Source: an uncultured Pelagibacteraceae bacterium (GTDB taxonomy: Bacteria > Pseudomonadota > Alphaproteobacteria > Pelagibacterales > Pelagibacteraceae). Taken from it: a stretch of DNA of 44,872 nucleotides. The notes below the pieces were generated by a model, which was not told the origin of the DNA, ran no database searches, and was given only the letters and a program-made list of their open reading frames with translations. Shown one piece after another: positions 9,633 to 18,857 of the stretch. How positions within the stretch are numbered: the first letter of the stretch is position 1; each line of letters begins with the position of its first letter. The stretch is taken from contig CACIYA010000002.1 of the NCBI GenBank assembly GCA_902590755.1, positions 1 through 44,872 of the forward strand, written 5' to 3'. A program made the translations under genes and the position numbers.

Positions 9633-10326
9633 CTTTTTCTCCGAATAAATAAGCAATAGTCCCTGCTATCAATCCAGCAAATAATAATGACCACTCAGTA
9701 GAAAATAAATAAATTACTGGTCCTAAAGTTGTTCCTAAAATTACCGCAATAGATATAGCTATGTTTTTCATAGCACCTATCATCATGCAAAAAAAATAAA
9801 TTGGATTTACTATTGCTAATCCAATTAACATTTCTTTATTTAAAAGATCTGCTGCTAGATACCCAATAACTGTCATAAATACAGCTGTTAACCAAGTTCC
9901 AGTACCAATGCCTATCCAAAAATCTATTCGATATTTTGCATTAATCTTTTTATATGAGTCTTTGGCTATTAACCACGACGAAACTGCAAGAAAATGACAA
10001 GATAAATAATATTTCCACTTAGGTTGCGATTTATGCTCAAGTAAAGGGAATAAAGAAACTGTCATTGGATAAAGTCTAAAATTGACTAACCAAACTGCTA
10101 AAAAAATATTTACGATAGATGCACCTAATAATAATGACTCTGCCATTACTAGTTGTCCGGGTAATGCGTATGTAAAAAAACTTGAGGCTGCACTTTGTTG
10201 AATGTTAAATCCAGCATCTTTTAGTAAAGCTCCTAAAGCAACAAAGCACGCCGCCAAAGGTAAGGCAGGACTTCTTGCACCTTTTAAAGATTTTAAACCT
10301 GTAAAGAAAGCTTGCGAGTTAATCAT
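9622..10326 (-). CDS. azlC: AzlC family branched-chain amino acid export permease
   Basis: FFTGLKSLKGARSPALPLAACFVALGALLKDAGFNIQQSAASSFFTYALPGQLVM typical AzlC; ATGA overlap with livF. Confidence 0.88.
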   Translation of the reverse strand: MINSQAFFTGLKSLKGARSPALPLAACFVALGALLKDAGFNIQQSAASSFFTYALPGQLVMAESLLLGASIVNIFLAVWLVNFRLYPMTVSLFPLLEHKSQPKWKYYLSCHFLAVSSWLIAKDSYKKINAKYRIDFWIGIGTGTWLTAVFMTVIGYLAADLLNKEMLIGLAIVNPIYFFCMMIGAMKNIAISIAVILGTTLGPVIYLFSTEWSLLFAGLIAGTIAYLFGEKDVK

Positions 10327-11108
10327 CCACCAAGGAATAATCTTCCTACGTCTGGATTTTTTAAAAGATCATCCCCTTTACCTGCAATAGCTGTCTGACC
10401 AGATACTAAAACATAACCTATATCTGCGAACTCTAAACCTTTTTTTGCATTTTGTTCTACAAGTATTATTGTTTTCTTCTCTGCTTTTTGAAGATCCTCT
10501 AAAATTTCAAAAACCATATTAATATATTTTGGTTCCAAACCTATTGATGGTTCATCTACTAATAAGACTGATGGTTTCATAACTAATGCTCTTGAAATTT
10601 CTAATAATCTTCTCTCACCACCTGATAAAACTTTTGCAGGTTGATTTCGTCTATTTCTTAATCTCTCATATTTTTGAAAAATTCTCTCAGCTTCCTCGTA
10701 AGCTTCGTCCTGTTTATCTTTAATGTATCCACCCATTAAAAGATTTTCCTCAACTGTCATATCAGGAAATACTGAGTTATCTTGTAAGATATAAGCTATG
10801 CCCACTTTACTAAGCTTCTGTGCAGGAGTTAATGTCGTAATTTCATTTCCTTCTAATTCAATTTTTCCATCAAAAATATTTGTGAAACCATATATTGAAT
10901 GGAGAATAGTAGATTTTCCCGCACCATTAGGTCCTATTAAACATAACGATTGAGCCTTACTAACTGTTAAATCAAAATTATGTAGTATCTCCATTTTTCC
11001 ATAGCCAGCATTTAAGCCTCTTATGGTTAGATGAACATCGTTAGGGGATAATTTATTTAAATCTTCTAAACCAGGCGCTTTACCTAAAACATCGTATTGA
11101 TTTGCCAT
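10323..11108 (-). CDS. livF: Branched-chain/amide ABC transporter ATP-binding protein LivF
   Basis: Walker A GPNGAGKST, signature LSGGERRLLEISRAL, Walker B LLVDEPSIGL. Confidence 0.93.
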   Translation of the reverse strand: MANQYDVLGKAPGLEDLNKLSPNDVHLTIRGLNAGYGKMEILHNFDLTVSKAQSLCLIGPNGAGKSTILHSIYGFTNIFDGKIELEGNEITTLTPAQKLSKVGIAYILQDNSVFPDMTVEENLLMGGYIKDKQDEAYEEAERIFQKYERLRNRRNQPAKVLSGGERRLLEISRALVMKPSVLLVDEPSIGLEPKYINMVFEILEDLQKAEKKTIILVEQNAKKGLEFADIGYVLVSGQTAIAGKGDDLLKNPDVGRLFLGG

Positions 11109-11842
11109 TACTGCGCTCCTAAATAAGCGTCAACAACTCGCTTATCATTCTTAATTTGATCTGGAGAACCCTCTGCTAACATTTTACCGTGTGCTAAACA
11201 GAAGATTTTTTGTGCTAAACTCATAATTACTTTCATATTGTGCTCTATGACTAATAAAGTTATTCCATAATCTTTATTTATTTTAATTAATCTATCGATA
11301 ATTCCGTTAATTAAAGTTGGATTAATTCCAGCTGTAGGCTCATCTAATAAAAGCATTTTAGGCTCATTCATCAAAGCCATTGCCAATTCAAGTAATTTTT
11401 GTTGTCCAAATGATAAATCGCCTGCTCTCAAATTTCTTTTTTGATAAAGACCAACAAAGTTTAAAATATTTTCTGCTTTCTCAGTAAGTTCAACAGGTAC
11501 TTTTGCAAAAATAAATCCAGAGTCACTGGCTTTGTGACTTATTAGCATATTCTCAACACAATTAAGTTTTGAATAAATTCTTGTTTGTTGAAAGGTTCTT
11601 AACAAACCAAGTTTGGCGACAGCTGGCACAGGCATTTCTGAAACTTCTGTGTTATCAAAAACAATTGATCCTTTATCAATCGGATGAGTTCCAACAATAG
11701 AATTAAATAAGGTAGTTTTACCTGAACCATTAGGTCCTATTAAACCTACTATAGATCCCTGCTCTACCGAAACAGAAATATCTACGTTAGCTTGAACACC
11801 TCCAAAAGATTTACTTACATTTTTAACTTGTAATATACTCAT
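11108..11842 (-). CDS. livG: Branched-chain/amide ABC transporter ATP-binding protein LivG
   Basis: Walker A GPNGSGKTT, LSFGQQKLLELAMALM, LLLDEPTAGINP. Confidence 0.93.
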   Translation of the reverse strand: MSILQVKNVSKSFGGVQANVDISVSVEQGSIVGLIGPNGSGKTTLFNSIVGTHPIDKGSIVFDNTEVSEMPVPAVAKLGLLRTFQQTRIYSKLNCVENMLISHKASDSGFIFAKVPVELTEKAENILNFVGLYQKRNLRAGDLSFGQQKLLELAMALMNEPKMLLLDEPTAGINPTLINGIIDRLIKINKDYGITLLVIEHNMKVIMSLAQKIFCLAHGKMLAEGSPDQIKNDKRVVDAYLGAQ

Positions 11843-12903
11843 TTTAATTCCACCTGTGCTTTACGATCTTTTTCATCTATCACTTCACCAAATCTTTCAG
11901 GATATTTTTCTCGCAACCAACCCATTAACCCTTCTGGGAAATAAACTACGATTACAACAATTAAAACTCCCAGTGCAACATATTGCCAGCCTAATATTAA
12001 CGTCCATAGTCCTTCTTTGAAAAAATGGAATAAAGTTGCACCTATTACTGGTCCCCACAGAGTTCCTTTTCCACCAAGAATTGCCATAAGAACCATGAAT
12101 ACTCCCATCTCTCTTCCATCAAAAGCCACGTCTGTAGAGTCTATATACCCAATAAGTCCACCCATTATTCCACCTGCAAGACCACAGAAGAATGCAGAAC
12201 ACATCCAACCTACAATTTTATATTTCATCGTTTGAATACCCATTGCTTCTGCTTTGTCCTCATTATCTCTTATTGCGTTTAGAATTAATCTAAATCTAGA
12301 ACCGTAAATGTATTTAACAAAAATAAATGTTCCAACTAGTAATGCGAAACTTAAAAAGTAGAAAAATTTTCCTCTAGCTTCAGTATCAACTATTTCAGCA
12401 GGAAAAGGTGGTGTGGTAAAACCTTGACCAGCTCCAATTATTTCTATTCCACCAGCTATTTCACCTGCCGCGATACCTAAACCTAAAGTACAAATCGCAA
12501 AGTAATGACCTCTCAATCCTAAAATAGCATAACCTATAGCGCCAGCAATAACAGCAGGAACTATTGCAGAAACTAATAATCCTACACCTATTCCTTGAAA
12601 ATATTGTGCTGTAGTATGTACAAATGTTTTTTCTCCACCACTTTCAGTCCACTCAGCTAACGGGAAAAACATACCTACTTGAACTGAGGCGGTTAAATAC
12701 ATTCCAAGACCATAGAAAAGAATATTTCCAAAGGTGTTATAGCCCATTTCACCACCTTGTAAGTTCCAAGTCATTGCTAGAACAATCAAAACACAAAGAT
12801 AAGTAAGTTGAACTTTAAAAGCAGAGAATAAGTAAGGAGCAGCTAAACCTAAAATAATTAAGCCAGAGTATAAAATTAAATCTTTTTGTTTTACTTTTTC
12901 CAT
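11839..12903 (-). CDS. livM: Branched-chain/amide ABC transporter permease LivM
   Basis: LRGHYFAICTLGLGIAAGEIAGG; RLILNAIRDNEDKAEAMGI. Confidence 0.93.
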   Translation of the reverse strand: MEKVKQKDLILYSGLIILGLAAPYLFSAFKVQLTYLCVLIVLAMTWNLQGGEMGYNTFGNILFYGLGMYLTASVQVGMFFPLAEWTESGGEKTFVHTTAQYFQGIGVGLLVSAIVPAVIAGAIGYAILGLRGHYFAICTLGLGIAAGEIAGGIEIIGAGQGFTTPPFPAEIVDTEARGKFFYFLSFALLVGTFIFVKYIYGSRFRLILNAIRDNEDKAEAMGIQTMKYKIVGWMCSAFFCGLAGGIMGGLIGYIDSTDVAFDGREMGVFMVLMAILGGKGTLWGPVIGATLFHFFKEGLWTLILGWQYVALGVLIVVIVVYFPEGLMGWLREKYPERFGEVIDEKDRKAQVELK

Positions 12904-13797
12904 TTATTTTAAATACTCCCTTTTTCTCGAAAGTTTAAATCTTCTGTAAACCAATATTAAGACTAAGAGCAAAAATACTGCTCCTATTCTAAATTCTGTT
13001 CCTAATATATAATCAGCAAATTCCTCAAAAAGACCTAACCCCATCCCTGAAACTGCTACCGCAGGTAAGTTACCAAGACCTGCAACAATAACTATCATGA
13101 AGGATCTTACTGTGTATGGAAGACCTACATAAGGATGAAGTGTAAGAGTTATTGAAATTAAAGCTCCTGCAATTCCGCAAAGTGCAGCGTTAATTCCAAA
13201 AGTTGCAGCATAAACTTTTTCTGTATCAACACCTAAAATTTTTGCAGCTCTTGCATTTTGAGCTGTTGCTCTAATAGCCCTTCCAAGTTTAGATTTCCTC
13301 ATATAAATAACTAGAGCTATTGCATATAAAACGCTTATGAAAGCAGAGAATATTTTTGAATTTGGTAGAGTTACTGAATTATCAAATAACATTGTTGTTC
13401 CATATTCAGATTGCGCCACAACCACGTCTGCACCAAAAATAAAATTCATTAGTTGCTGAAATACAATTGCAATACCAAAAGTGGCTAAAATAGAAATAAA
13501 TAAATCTCGATCCACAACTTTATTAATTACTAATTTGTAGAGTGCCCACCCAACAAAAAACATTATAATTGGAGAAATAATAACTCCCCATGCAGGATGA
13601 ATTCCCCAAAGATAAATAGTGTATGCTATATAACCTCCAAGAATAACTAAATCACCTTGCGCAATGTTTATTATATTCATTACCCCCCATTGAAGTGCCA
13701 TTCCATATGCAATCAAAGCAAATAATATACCTAAAAGAATACCATCCAGTGATGCCTGGACCATTAACATTGGAGCTTTAAAAATAAGAAAGTCCAT
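12904..13797 (-). CDS. livH: Branched-chain/amide ABC transporter permease LivH
   Basis: QASLDGILLGILFALIAYGMALQWGVMNIINIAQGDLVILGGY. Confidence 0.93.
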   Translation of the reverse strand: MDFLIFKAPMLMVQASLDGILLGILFALIAYGMALQWGVMNIINIAQGDLVILGGYIAYTIYLWGIHPAWGVIISPIIMFFVGWALYKLVINKVVDRDLFISILATFGIAIVFQQLMNFIFGADVVVAQSEYGTTMLFDNSVTLPNSKIFSAFISVLYAIALVIYMRKSKLGRAIRATAQNARAAKILGVDTEKVYAATFGINAALCGIAGALISITLTLHPYVGLPYTVRSFMIVIVAGLGNLPAVAVSGMGLGLFEEFADYILGTEFRIGAVFLLLVLILVYRRFKLSRKREYLK

Positions 13798-13815
13798 AAA
13801 ATTTCAAAACTTATA

Positions 13816-13852
13816 AAAGAAAAGCCCCTAGAAAACTAGGGGCTTTTCAAAT
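13816..13852 (-). terminator. Intercistronic terminator/attenuator hairpin between livK and livH
   Basis: Perfect 13-bp inverted repeat GAAAAGCCCCTAG (13819-13831) / CTAGGGGCTTTTC (13836-13848), 4-nt loop, U-rich 3' side on the minus strand. Confidence 0.85.
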
Positions 13853-13865
13853 TATTCAGAAGTTA

Positions 13866-15107
13866 TTAGCTTCTTTCAGACCATTTCGGGATTGGATGAT
13901 AGAATTTATCAGAAGCCCATTTTGTAGGAGCTACTACTCTATTCTCACAATCATCGCCTTTACATCTTACTTGGAACAAGATCATTGGCTTAGCAACGTT
14001 TTGGCCACCAGGTCCAAATTTAATGTTTCCATAGAAAGTTTGCATTTCTGTATCAACTAGCGCATCTCTAACTGCATCTCTGTCAAAAGAATTTGCTCTT
14101 TCGAACGCATCTTTAAATACTAACAATGCTGCAGAAGACTCTGCTGATTGATATGGCGGGTCATATCCAAATTCTTTTTGGAAGTCTTTAGCGTATTTCT
14201 TACCAGAACCAAAGAATTTATCTTTGTAAGATAAATTTTTGTGCCATTGAGAAGCACACAATGCGAATTCCGATTTCTTTCCGTGTTGTTTAGAAAGTTT
14301 TGCAGCATCACAGTGTGTCATCGCTAACATAGGAACATCAACTTTCATTTCAGAAATTTGTCTGATTGCAGTTAATGCGCCTTTTGTGTGACCTGATACA
14401 ACAAGTACATCTGGCTTAACAGCTTTTACTTTAGCCAATGTAGCTGCCATATCGTTAAGTTCTTTTGGTAGTTTGTCATCGATGATGATCTCAGATCCAG
14501 TTCTTTTCGCTGCATCTAAAATACCAAGTCTCACGTCTTGTGAGAAAGCATCTTGTTCAAATGCTTGAGCAATTTTTACTCCTTTACCACCGTTTTTTTC
14601 TACCGCTAAATCGATAGCTACTTCAAGGTATTGATTAGCTGGTGATAACACCGCGAACAAATATTTGTATCCTTTAGTAAATAAAGATCTAGATGCACCA
14701 TTCGCTTCAACCATAGGAATTTTATATTTCTCGGTTACTGGTGCAATGGCTTTCGTTAAACCTGAACTGTATGGTCCAAGCATGTAATGAACGCCATCTT
14801 GTTTAATTAGTCTTTCAGCTAACTGAGCGGCTCTTTTTGGGTTTGACTCATCATCATAGTAAATGATCTCAAACTTATATTTCTTACCTTGTACTTCTAC
14901 TCCACCCATTTTGTTAATTCTTTCAACGGCCATGTTATAACCATTTTGAGTATGAACTCCATTTGAAGAGTATTTACCTGTAAGAGATATTGCAGAACCT
15001 AACACAATGTACTCACCTTCTACTTTCGCAAAAGAAGAAGTAATAGATACAAGTGCTAAAGTTATTGCTGAAATAAATGTAACAAATAGTTTTGCTATTT
15101 TATTCAT
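13866..15107 (-). CDS. livK: Branched-chain amino acid/amide ABC transporter substrate-binding protein (type I periplasmic fold)
   Basis: Signal peptide; IVLGSAISLTGKYSSNGVHTQNGYNMAVERINKMGG; heads the livKHMGF operon. Confidence 0.9.
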   Translation of the reverse strand: MNKIAKLFVTFISAITLALVSITSSFAKVEGEYIVLGSAISLTGKYSSNGVHTQNGYNMAVERINKMGGVEVQGKKYKFEIIYYDDESNPKRAAQLAERLIKQDGVHYMLGPYSSGLTKAIAPVTEKYKIPMVEANGASRSLFTKGYKYLFAVLSPANQYLEVAIDLAVEKNGGKGVKIAQAFEQDAFSQDVRLGILDAAKRTGSEIIIDDKLPKELNDMAATLAKVKAVKPDVLVVSGHTKGALTAIRQISEMKVDVPMLAMTHCDAAKLSKQHGKKSEFALCASQWHKNLSYKDKFFGSGKKYAKDFQKEFGYDPPYQSAESSAALLVFKDAFERANSFDRDAVRDALVDTEMQTFYGNIKFGPGGQNVAKPMILFQVRCKGDDCENRVVAPTKWASDKFYHPIPKWSERS

Positions 15108-15192
15108 TATTTCCCTTCTTGTTATTAATTAATTAATTAAAAATTAAATAATTAAAACAAGAAATAGAGATTTTGACAACAGTAAGAATAGA

Positions 15193-15807
15193 TTAAAAAT
15201 TCTGTGTCGCAGCAATGTACACTGCTAAAATTAACAGAACACACGCAGAAATTGTATTTAAAAGCTTTGGTTTACCTCTTAACCAAACTGAAATTTTCTC
15301 GGCTGCTAATCCGTATATCATTAACGTTAAAAAATCTAAAGTCACATATGTAATCAGTAATATTAAAAACTGTGAAATTATATTTGATCCAAAATTTATA
15401 AAAGTAGGAAATATTGTTCCAAAGAATAAAAGTGCTTTAGGGCTTAAACCTGCAACTAATAATCCGTCTTTATAAAATGATAAAGCTGACTTTAAATTTT
15501 GATCTTTAGAATTAAAACTTCTTATTTTAGAAGTAAATGTGTCATAAGCTAAATAAACTATATAAAATATCCCTGCCCACTTTAAATAATAAAGAACTTG
15601 AGGGTTATCACTTAAAAAAGAACCAATTAAAAAAACTACTAAAATAGCTTGGATAGTATTTGCAGATATATCTCCTAATGCAGTCCAAATAGATCTATTT
15701 AGTCCATAGTTTAATGTATGAGAAACTATTACTACTCTAGGCGGACCTGGAGAAATAAATAAAAATAAAATGATTTGTAAAAATATTATATAGTCTGTTG
15801 GAAACAT
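15193..15807 (-). CDS. LysE family exporter
   Basis: FISPGPPRVVIVSHTLNYGLNRSIWTALGDISANTIQAI: LysE/RhtB motif. Confidence 0.88.
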   Translation of the reverse strand: MFPTDYIIFLQIILFLFISPGPPRVVIVSHTLNYGLNRSIWTALGDISANTIQAILVVFLIGSFLSDNPQVLYYLKWAGIFYIVYLAYDTFTSKIRSFNSKDQNLKSALSFYKDGLLVAGLSPKALLFFGTIFPTFINFGSNIISQFLILLITYVTLDFLTLMIYGLAAEKISVWLRGKPKLLNTISACVLLILAVYIAATQNF

Positions 15808-15832
15808 TTAATTTGTTACTATATATAAATTT

Positions 15833-16129
15833 ATGAAGAAAAAAAGTTTTATCCCTCAAACAAGAGTTAAAAACCCTGAACCTAAAGAAAAAGATGACAA
15901 TTGGATTATTTGGGCTGCTTGGGCAGATAGGATTACTTTTGAAGAGATAAAAGAAAAAACTGGAAAAAATGAGTCTCAAGTTATTAAGATAATGAGAAAA
16001 AATTTAAAACCAGGTTCTTTTAGGCTATGGAGAAAAAGGGTGCATAATACTAGCATCAAGCATAGAAAAAAGTTTCAGTTAGGTAGAAAAAAACTTAGAG
16101 AAAAAATAAAAATAACTGATATATATTAA
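15833..16129 (+). CDS. TIGR03643 family protein (DUF2805-like)
   Basis: DNWIIWAAWADRITFEEIKEKTGKNESQVIKIMRKNLKPGSFRLWRKRV. Confidence 0.75.
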   Translation: MKKKSFIPQTRVKNPEPKEKDDNWIIWAAWADRITFEEIKEKTGKNESQVIKIMRKNLKPGSFRLWRKRVHNTSIKHRKKFQLGRKKLREKIKITDIY

Positions 16130-16131
16130 TT

Positions 16132-16392
16132 ATGAAAAAAGTCACAATGTATACTGGCAATCCTTGCTCATTTTGCGCGGCAGCAAAAGCTTTATTAAAA
16201 ACAAAAAATGTTGAGATAGAGGAGATTGATATTTGGGCAGATCCAGCTAACGCTAAAGAAATGTTACAAAGAACCAATGGCGTAAGAACTATTCCTCAAA
16301 TTTTTATTGGGGATCATTACATTGGTGGTAATGATAAACTTCAGGAAGCGAACAGAAACGGTGAATTAGATAAAATTTTAAAAGGAGAATGA
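16132..16392 (+). CDS. grxC: Glutaredoxin 3
   Basis: KVTMYTGNPCSFCAAAKALL (CxxC-type active site), GVRTIPQIFIGDHYIGGNDKL. Confidence 0.92.
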   Translation: MKKVTMYTGNPCSFCAAAKALLKTKNVEIEEIDIWADPANAKEMLQRTNGVRTIPQIFIGDHYIGGNDKLQEANRNGELDKILKGE

Positions 16393-16841
16393 GGAGAAAT
16401 TTTTTAAAATATTTAAGCTTAACAATTTTTTCATCTTTTATTTTTCCATTTAACTCACTATTTGCTAATACAAAAAAAATTATCAATAAAAACCTTACAA
16501 AAAAACAAAAAGAAATAATGTTTAACGAGGGCACTGAAAGACCATTTTCTAGTGATTTACTAAGAGAAAGTAGAAAGGGTTTTTATCATTGCGCTAATTG
16601 TGGAAATAAACTTTTTGCCTCTACTAGTAAATTCGACAGTGGTACTGGTTGGCCATCATTTTCTGAGGCATTGCCTGGAGCATTTAAAACTAAGATAGAT
16701 TATAAATTTGGAATGAAAAGAACAGAATATCATTGTGCTAAATGCGGTGCACATCATGGACATGTCTTTAACGATGGACCAACTAAAAGTGGTAAAAGAT
16801 TTTGTAATAATGGTCTTTGTTTAATTTTCAGGCCTGAGTAA
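16389..16841 (+). CDS. msrB: Peptide-methionine (R)-S-oxide reductase MsrB with N-terminal signal/anchor
   Basis: MRRNFLKYLSLTIFSSFIFPFNSLFANTKK leader; HCANCG..CAKCGAHHGHVFNDGP...RFCNNGLCL MsrB signature. Confidence 0.9.
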   Translation: MRRNFLKYLSLTIFSSFIFPFNSLFANTKKIINKNLTKKQKEIMFNEGTERPFSSDLLRESRKGFYHCANCGNKLFASTSKFDSGTGWPSFSEALPGAFKTKIDYKFGMKRTEYHCAKCGAHHGHVFNDGPTKSGKRFCNNGLCLIFRPE

Positions 16842-16843
16842 AA

Positions 16844-17746
16844 TTATTTAATATCTTGGATAAAAGGCATCGCATCCCCTGCTCCAAGTTTAGTTGTAGA
16901 TATTCCAGCAACTTTATTTGCTAATTCTAAACACTCTTTTATTGGTTTTTGTTTAGATAACCCAAAAGCTAAACCCCCATTAAAAGCATCGCCTGCGCCG
17001 GTAGTATCAATAGCTTTTACTGCACTGGCTTTTAAATAAGTTTCTTCTTTTCCATTAGAATAAAAGAGCCCTTTTTCTCCTAACGTAATTATTATTTTTT
17101 TTATTCCTAAATTTAAAAGTTTATCTGCTGCCTGCTTTGCCTCTTTTTCGCTAGTAATCTTTATTCCAGTATAAAATTCGGCCTCGGTTTCATTAGGCGT
17201 AAAAAAATCGATATTATTATAAAACTCTTTTGAAATTTCAGATGCTGGTGCAGGATTTAAAATAGTAATACATCCATTTTCTTTAGCAGTTTTCAAACAA
17301 TGTAAGGTTACGTCTTTAGGAACCTCTAATTGAGTTAAAAAAATTTTTGATCTTTTTATTAAATTAATTTGTTTTTCAATTTCACTTATTCGCAAAGAAC
17401 TTGGGGCGCCTACAATTACATTAATGGCATTTTTTCCAGTATTTTGATCAACTAAAATTCCTGCTACGCCAGTTTGTTGATTGCCATCTTGAATTATATT
17501 TTGTGTAGAAATTTTATTTTTTTCAAGAGTTTTAAGAGCTAACTCTCCGTATGCGTCTTTACCAATTTTACTTATAAAATTAGTTTTTCCGCCAAGTCTT
17601 GCAATTGCTATGGCTTGATTGCAACCTTTTCCACCTGGACCCACATTATATTTTTTTCCCAAAATAGTTTCGCCTATTGATGGGATTTTAGGTCCTGAAA
17701 AACTTATGTCAGCAACAAAAATTCCTAAGACTGTAATTTCGCTCAT
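16844..17746 (-). CDS. rbsK: Ribokinase (PfkB family)
   Basis: VGPGGKGCNQAIAIARLGG and DTTGAGDAFNGGLAFGL. Confidence 0.88.
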   Translation of the reverse strand: MSEITVLGIFVADISFSGPKIPSIGETILGKKYNVGPGGKGCNQAIAIARLGGKTNFISKIGKDAYGELALKTLEKNKISTQNIIQDGNQQTGVAGILVDQNTGKNAINVIVGAPSSLRISEIEKQINLIKRSKIFLTQLEVPKDVTLHCLKTAKENGCITILNPAPASEISKEFYNNIDFFTPNETEAEFYTGIKITSEKEAKQAADKLLNLGIKKIIITLGEKGLFYSNGKEETYLKASAVKAIDTTGAGDAFNGGLAFGLSKQKPIKECLELANKVAGISTTKLGAGDAMPFIQDIK

Positions 17747-18462
17747 TAACCAACTTTAGCGAGAATTGGGAAGGTCGTCAAAATATAATAACTTATAACT
17801 TGAATATAATTTGTAGTAATCAAGATGCCCGTAATTAAAAGAATAGCTCCGCCAGATTTTGTAATAGTTCCATAATATTTTCCAAATCCTTTTTTAGAAT
17901 TTAAAAATCTACTCATGTAGTATCCGGATAATATAAATGGGATAGCTAATCCTAAAGAGTAAAATGATAGTAATAAAATCCCTTTACTAATTGTAGCTTC
18001 AGTAGCAGACAAAGCAATTATAGATCCTAAAACCGGACCAATGCAAGGTGTCCAACCAAATGCAAAAGCCGCGCCAACTATAAAAGGAAATGCATAATTA
18101 TCTTTATAATTAGAATTAGTTTGAATTCTTTTTTCGGTGTTTAAAAAAGAAAAATTTAAAAAACCTAACATCTGTAATGAAAAAATAATAATTATTAATC
18201 CTGCCACAATCCGTAATTCATTAGAAAAGAAAAGAAGCACGTTTCCTATTGCAGAAGCGGCCGCTCCAAGTGTTATAAAAACGAAGGAGAAACCTAGTGA
18301 AAAAAGAATAGTTTTAGTCAAAACTATTGATTTGTCTTTATCTATTTCCCCTAAATCTTTTCCAGTGATATAAGAAATATAACCGGGGATAATTGGTAGT
18401 ACGCAAGGGGTGAGAAAACTAATAAATCCAGCCCCAAAAGCCAACGCAAGTTTAATGATCAT
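17746..18462 (-). CDS. ccdA: Cytochrome c biogenesis protein CcdA (thiol:disulfide interchange)
   Basis: FLTPCVLPIIPGYISYITG and GWTPCIGPVLGSI conserved cysteines. Confidence 0.93.
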   Translation of the reverse strand: MIIKLALAFGAGFISFLTPCVLPIIPGYISYITGKDLGEIDKDKSIVLTKTILFSLGFSFVFITLGAAASAIGNVLLFFSNELRIVAGLIIIIFSLQMLGFLNFSFLNTEKRIQTNSNYKDNYAFPFIVGAAFAFGWTPCIGPVLGSIIALSATEATISKGILLLSFYSLGLAIPFILSGYYMSRFLNSKKGFGKYYGTITKSGGAILLITGILITTNYIQVISYYILTTFPILAKVG

Positions 18463-18512
18463 ATTACGTTTATATTTGCCTTTGAACTTTACCGCAATTA
18501 CAATATTGGCTC

Positions 18513-18857
18513 ATGATTATTAAATACGCAGGTTTTTTATTCACTCTTTTATGGTCATATACTTTCATTAAGTCTCAAAGTATTTTTAAAAAAGGATCGG
18601 GTATTTTAATAACTTTATTTGTAACCAATATATCCTGGTTCACGTTTATTGCGGCTTGCTTTTATGGTTTTAAAAATTTTAGTTTTTACCACGCTTTACT
18701 TGGTATAGCTCTGAGTATCGTTTTAGTTCATTTGGCTTTTTCTCGATTGACTTTATTCATCAATAACAAATTTCAGGATAAAAACACGCTTTTAAAGATT
18801 AAAACATTTATTGAATATTTAATTTTAATAGCAGTTGGATACTTTATATTTTTTTAA
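18513..18857 (+). CDS. Small integral membrane protein of unknown function
   Basis: 114-aa ORF, several hydrophobic segments, fills the gap exactly between divergent ccdA and convergent phosphatase. Confidence 0.65.
   Translation: MIIKYAGFLFTLLWSYTFIKSQSIFKKGSGILITLFVTNISWFTFIAACFYGFKNFSFYHALLGIALSIVLVHLAFSRLTLFINNKFQDKNTLLKIKTFIEYLILIAVGYFIFF

Noticed and set aside
1-13797. Two LivHM pairs considered as a recent duplication
   Set aside because: Protein sequences are clearly divergent (different N-termini and spacing); they look like distinct paralogous systems
14120-14311. Minus-strand 63-aa ORF inside livK
   Set aside because: Alternative frame within a confident coding gene
15120-15165. 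TTAATTAATTAATTAA short tandem repeat upstream of livK
   Set aside because: Low-complexity AT run expected in this genome; no evidence for function beyond promoter region
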